A DNA stretch of 64,000 nt from NCBI RefSeq assembly GCF_019834675.1, contig NZ_JABUBU010000002.1, positions 1 through 64,000 of the forward strand, in the 5' to 3' direction. The notes under the pieces are model-generated. The model was not told where the DNA came from and searched no databases. It was given only the letters and a program-made list of their open reading frames with translations. Source of the DNA: Rhodococcoides corynebacterioides. GTDB taxonomy: Bacteria > Actinomycetota > Actinomycetes > Mycobacteriales > Mycobacteriaceae. Shown here in pieces: positions 27,349-38,101 of the stretch (positions within the stretch are counted from its first letter, which is position 1; every line of letters starts with the position of its first letter). A program made the translations under genes and the position numbers.

Positions 27349-27975
27349 GTGACCGACGGACCGGTGCCCGACACCCGACTCGAACGCGACGCGATCGTCG
27401 CCCGTCTCGCGGCGTTCGACGCGCGTCCGCTGACGACCGGGGGGCATCGGCGCGCCGCGGTCGCCCTGGCGGTGGCGGGCGCGCCGGGCGCGCGGGAACT
27501 CGTCCTCACCCGGCGACCCACCCGGATGCGCGCCCACCCCGGCCAGTTCGCGTTGCCCGGGGGCCGCCTCGACGACGGGGAGAGCGCGGCGGAGGCGGTG
27601 CTCCGCGAACTCGACGAGGAAGTCGGGATCCGGGTCGGACCCGAGTGCCTTCTCGGCCGGCTCGACGACTACGCCACGCGATCGGGCTACGTCATCACCC
27701 CGTTCGTCGTCTGGATCGCGGATGCGGACGGGCCGCTGCGCCCCAACCCCGACGAGGTGGAGGTGATCTACCGCGTCAGCGCGGCCGAGATCGACGTCGA
27801 CGCGCAGTTCGTCGCGATCCCCGAATCGCCCCGCCCGGTGGTGCAGTGGCCCTTCCGCACCACGCGCATCCACGCCCCGACCGGTGCCGTCGTCCACCAG
27901 TTCCGCGAGGTGGTCCTGCACGGGCGCGCCACGCGCGTCGCCGACTTCGAGCAACCCGTGTTCGCCTGGCGCTGA
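27349..27975 (+). CDS. Nudix hydrolase, CoA pyrophosphatase (NudL) type
   Basis: 208 residues. Canonical Nudix box starting at GGRLDDGESAAEAVLRELDE, followed by EVGI, preceded by the CoA-type motif LTRRPTRMRAHPGQFALPGG, which matches the UPF0035 signature of CoA diphosphatases. Likely splits CoA or acyl-CoA into phosphopantetheine and 3',5'-ADP. The GTG start follows a tandem repeat that overlaps the end of the regulator gene. Starts the conserved Rv1822-type run. Confidence 0.86.
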   Translation: MTDGPVPDTRLERDAIVARLAAFDARPLTTGGHRRAAVALAVAGAPGARELVLTRRPTRMRAHPGQFALPGGRLDDGESAAEAVLRELDEEVGIRVGPECLLGRLDDYATRSGYVITPFVVWIADADGPLRPNPDEVEVIYRVSAAEIDVDAQFVAIPESPRPVVQWPFRTTRIHAPTGAVVHQFREVVLHGRATRVADFEQPVFAWR

Positions 27976-27998
27976 CGGGGGTGTGCCATGCTCGGGCG

Positions 27999-28640
27999 AT
28001 GACGGCACCCGAGCCCGCCGAGCCCGCCGAGCCCGAGGGGCCCACCGGCACGATCGCGGCCGTGTTGGCGGACCGCATCGTCACGGTTCCCAACGCGCTC
28101 AGCGTGATTCGGCTGGTCGGTGTGCCCGTGTTCCTGTGGCTGCTGCTCGCCGAGCGCGCCTACGGATGGGCCCTCGTCCTCCTGCTGGTGAGTGGGGCCA
28201 CCGACTTCCTCGACGGCAAACTCGCGCGGATCCTCGATCAGTCCTCCGCGCTGGGCGCGCTGCTCGATCCCTTCGTCGACCGCCTCTACGTGGTGGCGAC
28301 CCTGGCCGGATTCGCGATCGCGGGCATCGTGCCGTGGTGGGTCGCGGTGGTCCTGGTGGGCCGCGACGCCGTCCTGGCGGCCGCCCTGCTGCTGTACCGG
28401 CGCCGAGGCCTCGGCCCGCCCGAGGTGATCTACCTGGGCAAGGCCGCGACGTTCGTGGTCATGGTCGCCCTTCCGCTCCTGCTCGCCGCGCATCTGGACA
28501 CGACGGTCACCGACGCCCTGCGTCCGGTCGCCGCCGCCCTGCTCGTGTGGGGCACGGGGTTGTACGTGTGGACGGGGGCGCTGTATCTGCGTCTGGCGCT
28601 GGGCCCGGTTCGTCGCCTGCCCGTCCGCGAGGCCCGCTGA
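27999..28640 (+). CDS. CDP-alcohol phosphatidyltransferase (PgsA2/Rv1822-like)
   Basis: 213 residues, integral membrane enzyme of phospholipid synthesis. The family motif DG-x2-AR-x8-G-x3-D-x3-D is intact: TDFLDGKLARILDQSSALGA followed by LLDPFVDR. About five to six hydrophobic helices are visible. Substrate alcohol (glycerol-3-phosphate or phosphatidylglycerol) cannot be told; the mycobacterial counterpart is annotated PgsA2 or cardiolipin synthase. The first ~25 residues are Pro/Glu repeats (PAEPAEPE). ATG at 27999 chosen just after the Nudix stop. Confidence 0.87.
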   Translation: MTAPEPAEPAEPEGPTGTIAAVLADRIVTVPNALSVIRLVGVPVFLWLLLAERAYGWALVLLLVSGATDFLDGKLARILDQSSALGALLDPFVDRLYVVATLAGFAIAGIVPWWVAVVLVGRDAVLAAALLLYRRRGLGPPEVIYLGKAATFVVMVALPLLLAAHLDTTVTDALRPVAAALLVWGTGLYVWTGALYLRLALGPVRRLPVREAR

Positions 28641-28642
28641 TC

Positions 28643-28660
28643 GACCCGTGCTTGCGGGTC
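28643..28660 (+). terminator. weak hairpin after the phosphatidyltransferase gene
   Basis: GACCCG pairs with CGGGTC around a 6-base loop two bases after the stop codon. The stem is short and lacks a T tract, so a terminator role is uncertain. Confidence 0.3.
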
Positions 28661-28749
28661 CGTCGGGTGCGCCCCTACGCTCGGCGCGGCAGCGGTGACC
28701 CGTCCGGGACGCACGCTCGCCGCACGGTGACCGAAAGGACCGAGACCAC

Positions 28750-29154
28750 GTGAGCCAGACCGACATTCCCGCCGAACTGCGGTACACGGCCGAACACGAA
28801 TGGGTGCAGCGCACCGGACCGACCACCGTCCGCATCGGCGTCACCGACTACGCCCAGTCGCAGCTCGGCGACGTGGTGTTCGTGCAGTTGCCCGCGGAGA
28901 GCGACACGGTGACGTCGGGGGAGTCCCTCGGCGAGGTCGAGTCCACCAAGAGCGTGTCCGACATCTACGCACCCCTCAGCGGCACCGTCGCCGCCGTCAA
29001 CGGCGACCTCGACGGTGACCCCGAGCTGGTCAACTCCGACCCCTACGGTGCCGGGTGGCTGGTGGACCTGACCGTGGCGTCGGAGTCCGACCTCGACGAC
29101 GCGCTCGAGGGGATGCTGGACGCCGAGGCCTACGCGTCCATCACATCCGGATAA
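28750..29154 (+). CDS. gcvH: glycine cleavage system H protein
   Basis: 134 residues. Carries the lipoyl group that accepts the aminomethyl moiety from GcvP. The lipoyl lysine is Lys67 in [15 protein letters not shown]; the fold is framed by YTAEHEWVQ at the start and [13 protein letters not shown] near the end. It is not next to gcvP (3.2 kb away, with its own riboswitch); gcvH-garA-ftsR order is as Rv1826-Rv1828. gcvT is not in the window. GTG start. Confidence 0.95.
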   Translation: MSQTDIPAELRYTAEHEWVQRTGPTTVRIGVTDYAQSQLGDVVFVQLPAESDTVTSGESLGEVESTKSVSDIYAPLSGTVAAVNGDLDGDPELVNSDPYGAGWLVDLTVASESDLDDALEGMLDAEAYASITSG

Positions 29155-29387
29155 CGGCCGACGCCACCCGGTGGGCAAGCGTGCCCGTGGGGCCCGGTCC
29201 GCAAGGTACGGTCGGTAAAGTCCTCACGTCGGTCGCGGGCGACACGTCGCCGTGCGACCGTCGGGAGCGGGCCCCCACGGCCGAGTGTCCGACAGCAGCA
29301 CCCGGCAGTCCGCCGGACAGAAGCACCACCTGAAATGTGCCGAGCCGGTCGGCCCAGTCCCGACCGACCGGACCGAGGAGGAGAAAC

Positions 29388-29882
29388 GTGAGCGACAACG
29401 GCAACGACGGCGTGTACGGAGAGGCCCCCGCGGAGACCACGTCGGTCTTCCGCGCGGATTTCCTGAACGAGATGGATTCCGCTGCCGCGCAGGGGACGTC
29501 GTCCGAAGCCCCCGTGTCGGGCGTGGAGGGGCTGCCCGTCGGATCGGCCCTCCTCGTCGTCAAGCGCGGACCCAACGCCGGATCGCGCTTCCTGCTCGAC
29601 CAGCCGACCACCTCGGCCGGCCGCCATCCCGACAGCGACATCTTCCTCGACGATGTGACCGTCAGCCGTCGTCACGCGGAGTTCCGTCAGGACGACGACA
29701 ACTTCCAGGTGGTCGACGTCGGCAGCCTCAACGGCACCTACGTCAACCGTGAGCCGGTCGACTCCGCGGTGCTCGCGAACGGCGACGAGGTGCAGATCGG
29801 CAAGTTCCGCCTCGTGTTCCTGACCGGGCCGAGGGGTCAGGCGAGCGGCGCGGCCGGCGAGGCGTCCGCGGGCAGTCGATGA
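29388..29882 (+). CDS. garA: GarA, FHA-domain regulator of 2-oxoglutarate metabolism
   Basis: 164 residues, closely like mycobacterial GarA. The N-terminal phospho-acceptor motif is intact as [15 protein letters not shown] with Thr17/Thr18 (equivalent to Thr21/Thr22 of M. tuberculosis, targets of PknG and PknB). The FHA domain spans ~70-145 with GRHPDSD, SRRHAEF and the phosphothreonine-binding SLNGTYVN. Unphosphorylated GarA inhibits 2-oxoglutarate dehydrogenase and glutamate dehydrogenase. GTG start after AGGAGGAGA; upstream 233 bp contain no gene. Overlaps the next gene (ATGA). Confidence 0.94.
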   Translation: MSDNGNDGVYGEAPAETTSVFRADFLNEMDSAAAQGTSSEAPVSGVEGLPVGSALLVVKRGPNAGSRFLLDQPTTSAGRHPDSDIFLDDVTVSRRHAEFRQDDDNFQVVDVGSLNGTYVNREPVDSAVLANGDEVQIGKFRLVFLTGPRGQASGAAGEASAGSR

Positions 29883-30643
29883 CCGCAGTCGGGCAGCAGT
29901 CCTCCAGCGGCGGCATGTCGATCGGGACCGTTCTCGATCGACTCCGCCCGGACTTCCCCGACGTCACCATTTCGAAGATCAGGTTCCTCGAGGCCGAGGG
30001 ACTGATCTCCCCGGAACGGACGGCGTCGGGGTACCGCCGTTTCTCGATCCAGGACTGCGAGCGGTTGAAGTACGTGCTCACCGCCCAGCGGGATCACTAC
30101 CTCCCCCTCAAGGTCATCAAGGAACAGCTCGACGCGCTCGACGAGGGTGCGACCGTGAACCCGGTCGACGGGTCGGCGACCCGCGGGCCCCGTCGCGGAC
30201 CGCGGGCTCTCGCGCTGGCGCCGACCGTGTCGGCCGTGTCGGCGGTGTCCCCGTCGGAGTTCCTCGGCGAGCGCCGGGTCCGCATGAGCCGCGCCGACCT
30301 GCTCGAGCGCGCCGGGGTCGACGAGCCGTTCCTGCTCGACCTGCAGAAGGCGGGTCTGCTGACCCCGGGTCCGGCCGGTTTCTACGACGAGGACGCGGTG
30401 GTGCTGGTGCGCACCGCGGCCGCCATGGCGCAGTACGGGCTCGAGGTGCGGCACCTGCGGGCGTTCAAGCTCGCGGCCGACCGCGAAGCCACGCTGCTGG
30501 CGCAGGTCGCCGGGCCGGTGGCCCTCGGCCGGGACGCCGGAGCGCGCGACCGTGCGGAGGAACTGGTGCGGGAGTTGGCCGCGTTGTCGCTGACCCTGCA
30601 CACGTCTCTGGTCAAGGCCGCCGTGCGCGGCGTCCTGGACTGA
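29879..30643 (+). CDS. ftsR: MerR-family regulator FtsR-like (Rv1828-like)
   Basis: 254 residues. N-terminal MerR winged helix ([38 protein letters not shown]), dimerising coiled coil, and a second C-terminal HTH-like part ([20 protein letters not shown]). The C. glutamicum homologue FtsR activates ftsZ; Rv1828 is the mycobacterial counterpart. The garA-ftsR overlap suggests co-expression of metabolic and division regulators. No cysteines typical of metal sensors were seen. Confidence 0.87.
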   Translation: MTAVGQQSSSGGMSIGTVLDRLRPDFPDVTISKIRFLEAEGLISPERTASGYRRFSIQDCERLKYVLTAQRDHYLPLKVIKEQLDALDEGATVNPVDGSATRGPRRGPRALALAPTVSAVSAVSPSEFLGERRVRMSRADLLERAGVDEPFLLDLQKAGLLTPGPAGFYDEDAVVLVRTAAAMAQYGLEVRHLRAFKLAADREATLLAQVAGPVALGRDAGARDRAEELVRELAALSLTLHTSLVKAAVRGVLD

Positions 30644-30732
30644 CGTCCGTCGGTACCCACCGAGCCGCGACGGACGTCGGTGGGCGTCACTACACTCGAA
30701 CGGGTGTGTCGAGCAGGTGGGAGGCAAACGCG

Positions 30733-31206
30733 ATGAGTGAGATGCGCGTCATCGGAATTCGGGTCGAGCAGCCCCAGAACCAGCCGGTTCTCCTCCTGCG
30801 TGAGGAGGACGGCGAGCGGTACCTGCCCATCTGGATCGGGCAGACCGAGGCCACGGCCATCGCGTTGGAACAGCAGGGGGTGCAGCCCCCGCGGCCGCTC
30901 ACGCACGATCTGATCGGGGACATCGTCACCGCCCTCGGTCGCACGCTGCGCGAGGTGCGGATCGTGGACCTGCAGGACGGGACGTTCTACGCGGACCTCG
31001 TGTTCGACCAGAACGTCCGCGTGTCCGCGCGCCCGTCCGATTCCGTCGCCATCGCGTTGCGGGCCGGGGTGCCCATCCACGCGGAGGAGTCCGTGCTCGC
31101 CGAGGCCGGCCTGGTCATGCCGGACGAGAAGGAGGACGAGGTGGAGAAGTTCAAGGAGTTCCTCGACACCATCTCGCCGGACGACTTCAAGGCCACGGAC
31201 GGGTAA
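30733..31206 (+). CDS. bifunctional nuclease family protein (Rv1829-like)
   Basis: 157 residues, DUF151/BFN domain with a highly conserved first half (MRVIGIRVEQPQNQPVLLLR, LPIWIGQTEATAIALEQQG) and SARPSDSVAIALRAGVPI, then a short acidic UVR-like tail (EVEKFKEFLDTISPDDFKA). Plant homologues show RNase and DNase activity; the bacterial role is unclear. ATG at 30733 chosen over the GTG at 30706 because GGAGG lies about 8 bases upstream and mycobacterial proteins begin at the same point. Confidence 0.88.
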   Translation: MSEMRVIGIRVEQPQNQPVLLLREEDGERYLPIWIGQTEATAIALEQQGVQPPRPLTHDLIGDIVTALGRTLREVRIVDLQDGTFYADLVFDQNVRVSARPSDSVAIALRAGVPIHAEESVLAEAGLVMPDEKEDEVEKFKEFLDTISPDDFKATDG

Positions 31207-31220
31207 CGATCCAGTCTCAC

Positions 31221-31344
31221 CCTCGACTTGAGGTTCAGACTCTCCGCGTGGCGCGTTGTGCAGCCTCCCGGCGATCTCTAGCGTTCGGGTCGATGAAGGA
31301 CGTGCCGTCGGCGCGACAGGCGTAGTCTCGACCACGAGGTCGAG
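31221..31344. promoter_or_regulatory. inverted repeats ahead of the second MerR gene
   Basis: Two dyads lie in the 206-bp gap: CCTCGACTTGAGG at 31221-31233 and CTCGACC-ACGA-GGTCGAG at 31327-31344. Dyads of the CCTC...GAGG kind resemble MerR-family operators, so autoregulation is possible; the second could equally be an RNA hairpin. Confidence 0.3.
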
Positions 31345-31412
31345 TTGTCGGATGTCACGGAGTTCATCGCCGGTTTCACCGCGAGTGACACATCCGAGAG
31401 GGAGAGAACAAC

Positions 31413-32030
31413 GTGGCAGATCAGCCGCAGGAGCCGCAGCAGACTCCGCAGTCCGTCCACGGTGCGGACAGTGCGGTCGGTGCGGACGAGGTGCAGCCCG
31501 GCCTCTTCCCCGACGATTCCGTGCCGGACGAGTTGGTCGGCTACCGAGTTCCCAGCGCGTGCCAGATCGCCGGCATCACCTATCGCCAGCTCGACTACTG
31601 GGCCCGCACCGGCCTGGTGGTTCCCTCCATCCGCGGCGCCGCCGGATCGGGTAGCCAGCGTCTCTACTCCTTCAAGGACATCCTGGTCCTGAAGATCGTC
31701 AAGCGGTTGCTCGACACCGGCATCTCGCTGCAGAACATCCGCGTCGCCGTGGATCACCTCCGTCGCCGCGGTGTCGCCGATCTGGCCCGCATCACGCTGT
31801 TCTCGGACGGGACCACCGTGTACGAGTGCACGTCCGCCGAGGAAGTGGTGGACCTGCTCCAGGGCGGACAGGGCGTGTTCGGCATCGCCGTCAGCGGCGC
31901 CATGCGCGAGCTGACCGGCACCATCGCAGACTTCCCGGCGGAGCGGGCCGACGGCGGCGAGGCGCAGCCGACGCCCGAGGACGAACTCGCGTCGCGCCGC
32001 AAGAACCGCGCCAACCGCAAGACCGGCTGA
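31413..32030 (+). CDS. MerR-family regulator (Rv1830-like)
   Basis: 205 residues. An acidic, Gln-rich N-terminus (~45 residues) precedes a MerR winged helix ([42 protein letters not shown]) and a C-terminal domain with [22 protein letters not shown]. The basic tail is [10 protein letters not shown]. It is the counterpart of Rv1830, a cell-division-linked regulator in mycobacteria and the partner of the Rv1828 group. GTG start after GAGAGGGAGA. Target genes are unknown here. Confidence 0.86.
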   Translation: MADQPQEPQQTPQSVHGADSAVGADEVQPGLFPDDSVPDELVGYRVPSACQIAGITYRQLDYWARTGLVVPSIRGAAGSGSQRLYSFKDILVLKIVKRLLDTGISLQNIRVAVDHLRRRGVADLARITLFSDGTTVYECTSAEEVVDLLQGGQGVFGIAVSGAMRELTGTIADFPAERADGGEAQPTPEDELASRRKNRANRKTG

Positions 32031-32038
32031 ACCCGGCC

Positions 32039-32044
32039 TATACT
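32039..32044 (+). promoter_or_regulatory. -10 element of the glycine riboswitch-gcvP transcript
   Basis: TATACT nine bases after the MerR stop and 17 before the first riboswitch helix, a good -10 hexamer. No clear -35 is seen 17 bp upstream. Confidence 0.5.
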
Positions 32045-32060
32045 CGGCCGTGCGTCGACG

Positions 32061-32271
32061 CCGCACGGGAGAGCTTCGACACGGCACACCGGATCACGGT
32101 GGCCGAGTCGAGCGCCGAAGGAGCAGCACCTCTCCGTCAATCTCTCAGGCCCCCGGACCGTGCGGGCTCCGACGCCTCTGGAAAGCGGTGGAACAGCCCA
32201 CCCGCCCACGGGGAAAGGCGCACCCGCGCCGAATCTCTCAGGCGCCCGTGGTCACGGGCACAGGACAGAGG
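32061..32271 (+). promoter_or_regulatory. tandem glycine riboswitch
   Basis: Two glycine aptamers in series. Aptamer 1: P1 formed by CCGCACGG (32061-32068) and CCGTGCGG (32158-32165), enclosing GCCGAAGGAGCA and AATCTCTCAGG. Aptamer 2: CCTCTG (32175-32180) with CAGAGG (32266-32271), enclosing GGGGAAAGGCGC and GAATCTCTCAGGCGCC; a GGAAAG turn and the closing GGACAGAGG are also present. Such elements turn on glycine cleavage genes when glycine is high. A GA-rich tract and 64 bases of expression platform lead to gcvP. Confidence 0.93.
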
Positions 32272-32335
32272 GGGAGGGGCGTCCTTCCCTGCGCGGAGGA
32301 CGTGCACCTCACCGCGAGCCCCTCGGGAGTATTCC

Positions 32336-35179
<2,844 letters not shown>

Positions 35180-35189
35180 CCGCGTCGGA

Positions 35190-36329
35190 TCAGGCCGCCG
35201 TCCGGAGTTCGAGCATCGTGATCTCGGGCGGCGCGCCGATCCGCACGGGCGGGCCCCAGGCGCCGGCGCCGCGGGTGGTGTAGATCGTGGTGTTCCCGAT
35301 TGTGTCGAGGCCCTGCACGGTGGGCTGCTGCAGCGGCACCAGGTAGGGGATCGGCCAGATCTGCCCGCCGTGCGTGTGGCCCGAGACCTGCAGGTCGACG
35401 CCGAGGTCCGACGCCTCGAGCGCCTGCTTCGGCTGATGCGCGACGAGCAGCTGGAAGTCGTCCCGGTCGGTGCCGCTCAGCGCCGCGGGCAGATCCGGCT
35501 GGTACGGCTCCGGGGCGGTGAGGTCCTCGATGCCCACCAGGTCGATCGTGTCGGACCCGCGACGGAGTTGCACCGACTCGTTGCGGAGCACGGTGGGTCC
35601 GAGGGAGTCGAACAGATCCAGCCACTGTCCGCCGTCGCCCGCGTAGAACTCGTGGTTGCCGCTGGTGACGAACACGCCCAGCGGAGCCTCGAGGCCACTC
35701 AGGGGTGCCAGCGCAGGCCCGACCAGCTCGGTGGTGCCGTCGATCAGGTCGCCCGCCACCAGAATCAGATCCGGCGATTGCGCCATGATCTCGTCGACCA
35801 CGCCGGCGACGAAGCGGTCGCCCCGCGCGGGCCCGACGTGCAGGTCCGACACCACGGCCACCCGCATGCCGTCGAACGACGCGGGCAGGCCGGGCAGGCC
35901 CACCTCGGTGCGGGTGACCTCGGGCGAGGCCGCGTCCACCACGCCGTAGCCCACCGCCGCGACCGTGCCCAGCACGAGCACGGTGTTGGCCCGGCGCACC
36001 GTGGTGCGGCGGGCGTCGGTCCCGTCCCGACGCGCGGCGGCGGCGCCGAGCCGCATCAGCCCCGCGAGCAGGGCGATCAGGACGGAGCCGAGCACGAGGT
36101 AGAGCAGGACGGCCAGCCAGCTCAGACCCGGGTAGGCGACGTAGCGGGCCCACGCGGGGTCGAGAACCTCACCGGAGCCGATGCCGACGACGGCCGCGGC
36201 CCAGAACAGCACGAGCACCGCATCGACCACACGCCCGGTGCCGCGGCGCAGGTCGCTCGCGACGACGAGGCGTCGGTGCAGCCAGAACGTCACGAGTCCG
36301 AGGACGACGGCGAACACCGCCATGCGCAT
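35190..36329 (-). CDS. membrane-anchored metallophosphoesterase
   Basis: 379 residues. Four hydrophobic helices in the first ~140 residues (MAVFAVVLGLVTFWLHRRL, LSWLAVLLYLVLGSVLIALL), then a calcineurin-like domain with all metal motifs: VVSDLHVGPARG, GDLIDG, SGNHEFY, VAHQP and SGHTHGGQIWP. The catalytic part is likely outside the membrane, as in YkuE/YaeI-type enzymes thought to act on lipids or cell-wall phosphodiesters. The ATG at 36329 overlaps the stop of the upstream VWA gene; a GTG one codon earlier is equally possible. Confidence 0.86.
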   Translation of the reverse strand: MRMAVFAVVLGLVTFWLHRRLVVASDLRRGTGRVVDAVLVLFWAAAVVGIGSGEVLDPAWARYVAYPGLSWLAVLLYLVLGSVLIALLAGLMRLGAAAARRDGTDARRTTVRRANTVLVLGTVAAVGYGVVDAASPEVTRTEVGLPGLPASFDGMRVAVVSDLHVGPARGDRFVAGVVDEIMAQSPDLILVAGDLIDGTTELVGPALAPLSGLEAPLGVFVTSGNHEFYAGDGGQWLDLFDSLGPTVLRNESVQLRRGSDTIDLVGIEDLTAPEPYQPDLPAALSGTDRDDFQLLVAHQPKQALEASDLGVDLQVSGHTHGGQIWPIPYLVPLQQPTVQGLDTIGNTTIYTTRGAGAWGPPVRIGAPPEITMLELRTAA

Positions 36330-38095
36330 CACCGGGCGGAGGTCAGTCGCGCGAGGGTGCCGGCCAGGCCGGGGTCGGACGATGCTGTGACGATCACGTC
36401 TCCACCTGTCTGCCCTGCGGCGGTCCGCAGGGTGTCGATATCGGAATTGTCCGCCAGCGAGACGATGTCGAGGCGGACCGGCCGCGCCGGGTCGGCGGCG
36501 TCGGCCAGGGACTGCAGGAACGACGACGACGAGATCGACGTGTCGTCGTTGGGTCCGTCGGTCACGAGCAGGACGGACTGGGGGCCGTCGGGGGTCCAGT
36601 TCTCCACGGCCGAGCGGTAGGCCGCGAGCACGGAGGCGTACGTCGACGTGGCGGTCTGCGGGGTGATCGATGCCAGTCCCGCGGTGCCGCTCCGTGCGCT
36701 CTCCGTCGCCGGGCCCAGGGGGGCGAGCACTCGGTACGGGCGCGGCCCGTCGAGGCCGCGGCTGTAGACCCACAGGCCGACACGACCGTCGCCGGACAGC
36801 GCGCTCAGGGTCTCGTCGAGGGCCGCACGGACGTTGTCGAGCCGGGTGGCCCCGCCGTCGATCGACTCCATCGACCCGGAGACGTCGAGCAGCACGGTGG
36901 TGGAGGCCGGTCGACTCGGCGCCGCGGCGGTGCCGAGCACCGCGGCCCGCGCGTCGGGCGTCGGAACCGGGGCGACCGTGTCGACCGGGGGGAAGTCGAG
37001 TCCGGCGATCGGGTCGGGAGCGGCGTCCGCGGACCCGTCGGCGGACCCGCCGGGCACGCGGAAACCTGCGGCGAGGAACGCCTCGCGACCCGCCGGGGAC
37101 CGCACCACGTCGAGGAACTCCGCAGCCGCGGCACGGCCGGTCTCGTCGGCCGTCGACAGGACGAGCCCCGGGTGGTCCGCGATGGGTGTCGGCCCGGCGG
37201 GTCGGAACGCCGCCAGTTGCTGCCCCTCGCGAATCCGGGTGGCCAGGCTCTGCTCGGTCACCGGCACCGCGTGCACGAGTGCCGCGATCGGATCCGGTGC
37301 CGCGACGAGGGCGTCGAGCGCCGTGTCGGGGCTCGCGTCCTGCCCGCCCTGCCCGTCGAGCGCCGCCGCGGCCAGCGCGGTCCGCGACACCGCCGAGACG
37401 GCGTCGGTCGAGGTCGCCCGCTCGACGGTCAGGGGGCCGGTCGCGGTGGCGGGATCGCCGGCCACGGCGACGAGGGCGGCCGCGGTGCTCGGACCGGGCG
37501 GCAGAGCGAGACGCAGGGTCTCGGCGCCGACCGCGCGGAGCGCATCCGAGCCCGCCGACGCGAGTGCCGGCAGGTCCGTCCACCCGGACCCGGCGAGGGC
37601 CTCCGCGAGAGCGGGTGCCGTGCCGAGCACGACCGGTGAGGTGACCACCGAGCGCGGAGTCTGATCCGTGCCCCGAGCGGCGACCGCGGCGGAAGCGGAC
37701 GCGGAGTCGGCCGGCACCCACAGAGCGGGCTCCGGTCCTGCCGCGGCGGCGTCGTAGGTCGGCGCGGCCAGGGCCTCGCCGGCCACCGCCGTCGGGACGG
37801 CGGTCACCTCGACGGTGATGCACCGGTCGCGGACCACCGGTGACGTCGCGGTCCAGTCGTCGGCGAGCGTGCGCAGCACGCCCGCGACGTCCGGGTCCGC
37901 CGTGACGGCGAGGGTCGCCGGGCCCTCGACGCACGCCCGAGCCGCCTGCGCGGCTTCCTCGTCGGCTCGGTCGCGCACCGCGAACCACCCGACCACCGCG
38001 GCCGCGAGCACGGCGATGACGACGACCGTGGTGATCAGACCGCGCGAGACGCCGCGTCGGCGGCGATCGGCGTGGCCGCGGCGGTGGTTACCCAC
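36329..38095 (-). CDS. membrane-anchored substrate-binding/von Willebrand A protein (Rv1836c-like)
   Basis: 588 residues. A basic N-terminus and one membrane helix (about 18-42, LITTVVVIAVLAAAVVGWF) anchor an outer part made of a bacterial solute-binding-type domain (~55-355) and a C-terminal VWA domain (~405-580) with an intact MIDAS (DVSGSMES, then Thr in GGATR and Asp in VTDGPNDD). Same place as Rv1836c, next to malate synthase. Likely a metal-dependent adhesion or scaffold role in the envelope; ligand unknown. GTG start. Confidence 0.84.
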   Translation of the reverse strand: MGNHRRGHADRRRRGVSRGLITTVVVIAVLAAAVVGWFAVRDRADEEAAQAARACVEGPATLAVTADPDVAGVLRTLADDWTATSPVVRDRCITVEVTAVPTAVAGEALAAPTYDAAAAGPEPALWVPADSASASAAVAARGTDQTPRSVVTSPVVLGTAPALAEALAGSGWTDLPALASAGSDALRAVGAETLRLALPPGPSTAAALVAVAGDPATATGPLTVERATSTDAVSAVSRTALAAAALDGQGGQDASPDTALDALVAAPDPIAALVHAVPVTEQSLATRIREGQQLAAFRPAGPTPIADHPGLVLSTADETGRAAAAEFLDVVRSPAGREAFLAAGFRVPGGSADGSADAAPDPIAGLDFPPVDTVAPVPTPDARAAVLGTAAAPSRPASTTVLLDVSGSMESIDGGATRLDNVRAALDETLSALSGDGRVGLWVYSRGLDGPRPYRVLAPLGPATESARSGTAGLASITPQTATSTYASVLAAYRSAVENWTPDGPQSVLLVTDGPNDDTSISSSSFLQSLADAADPARPVRLDIVSLADNSDIDTLRTAAGQTGGDVIVTASSDPGLAGTLARLTSAR

Positions 38096-38101
38096 GGGTG
38101 G

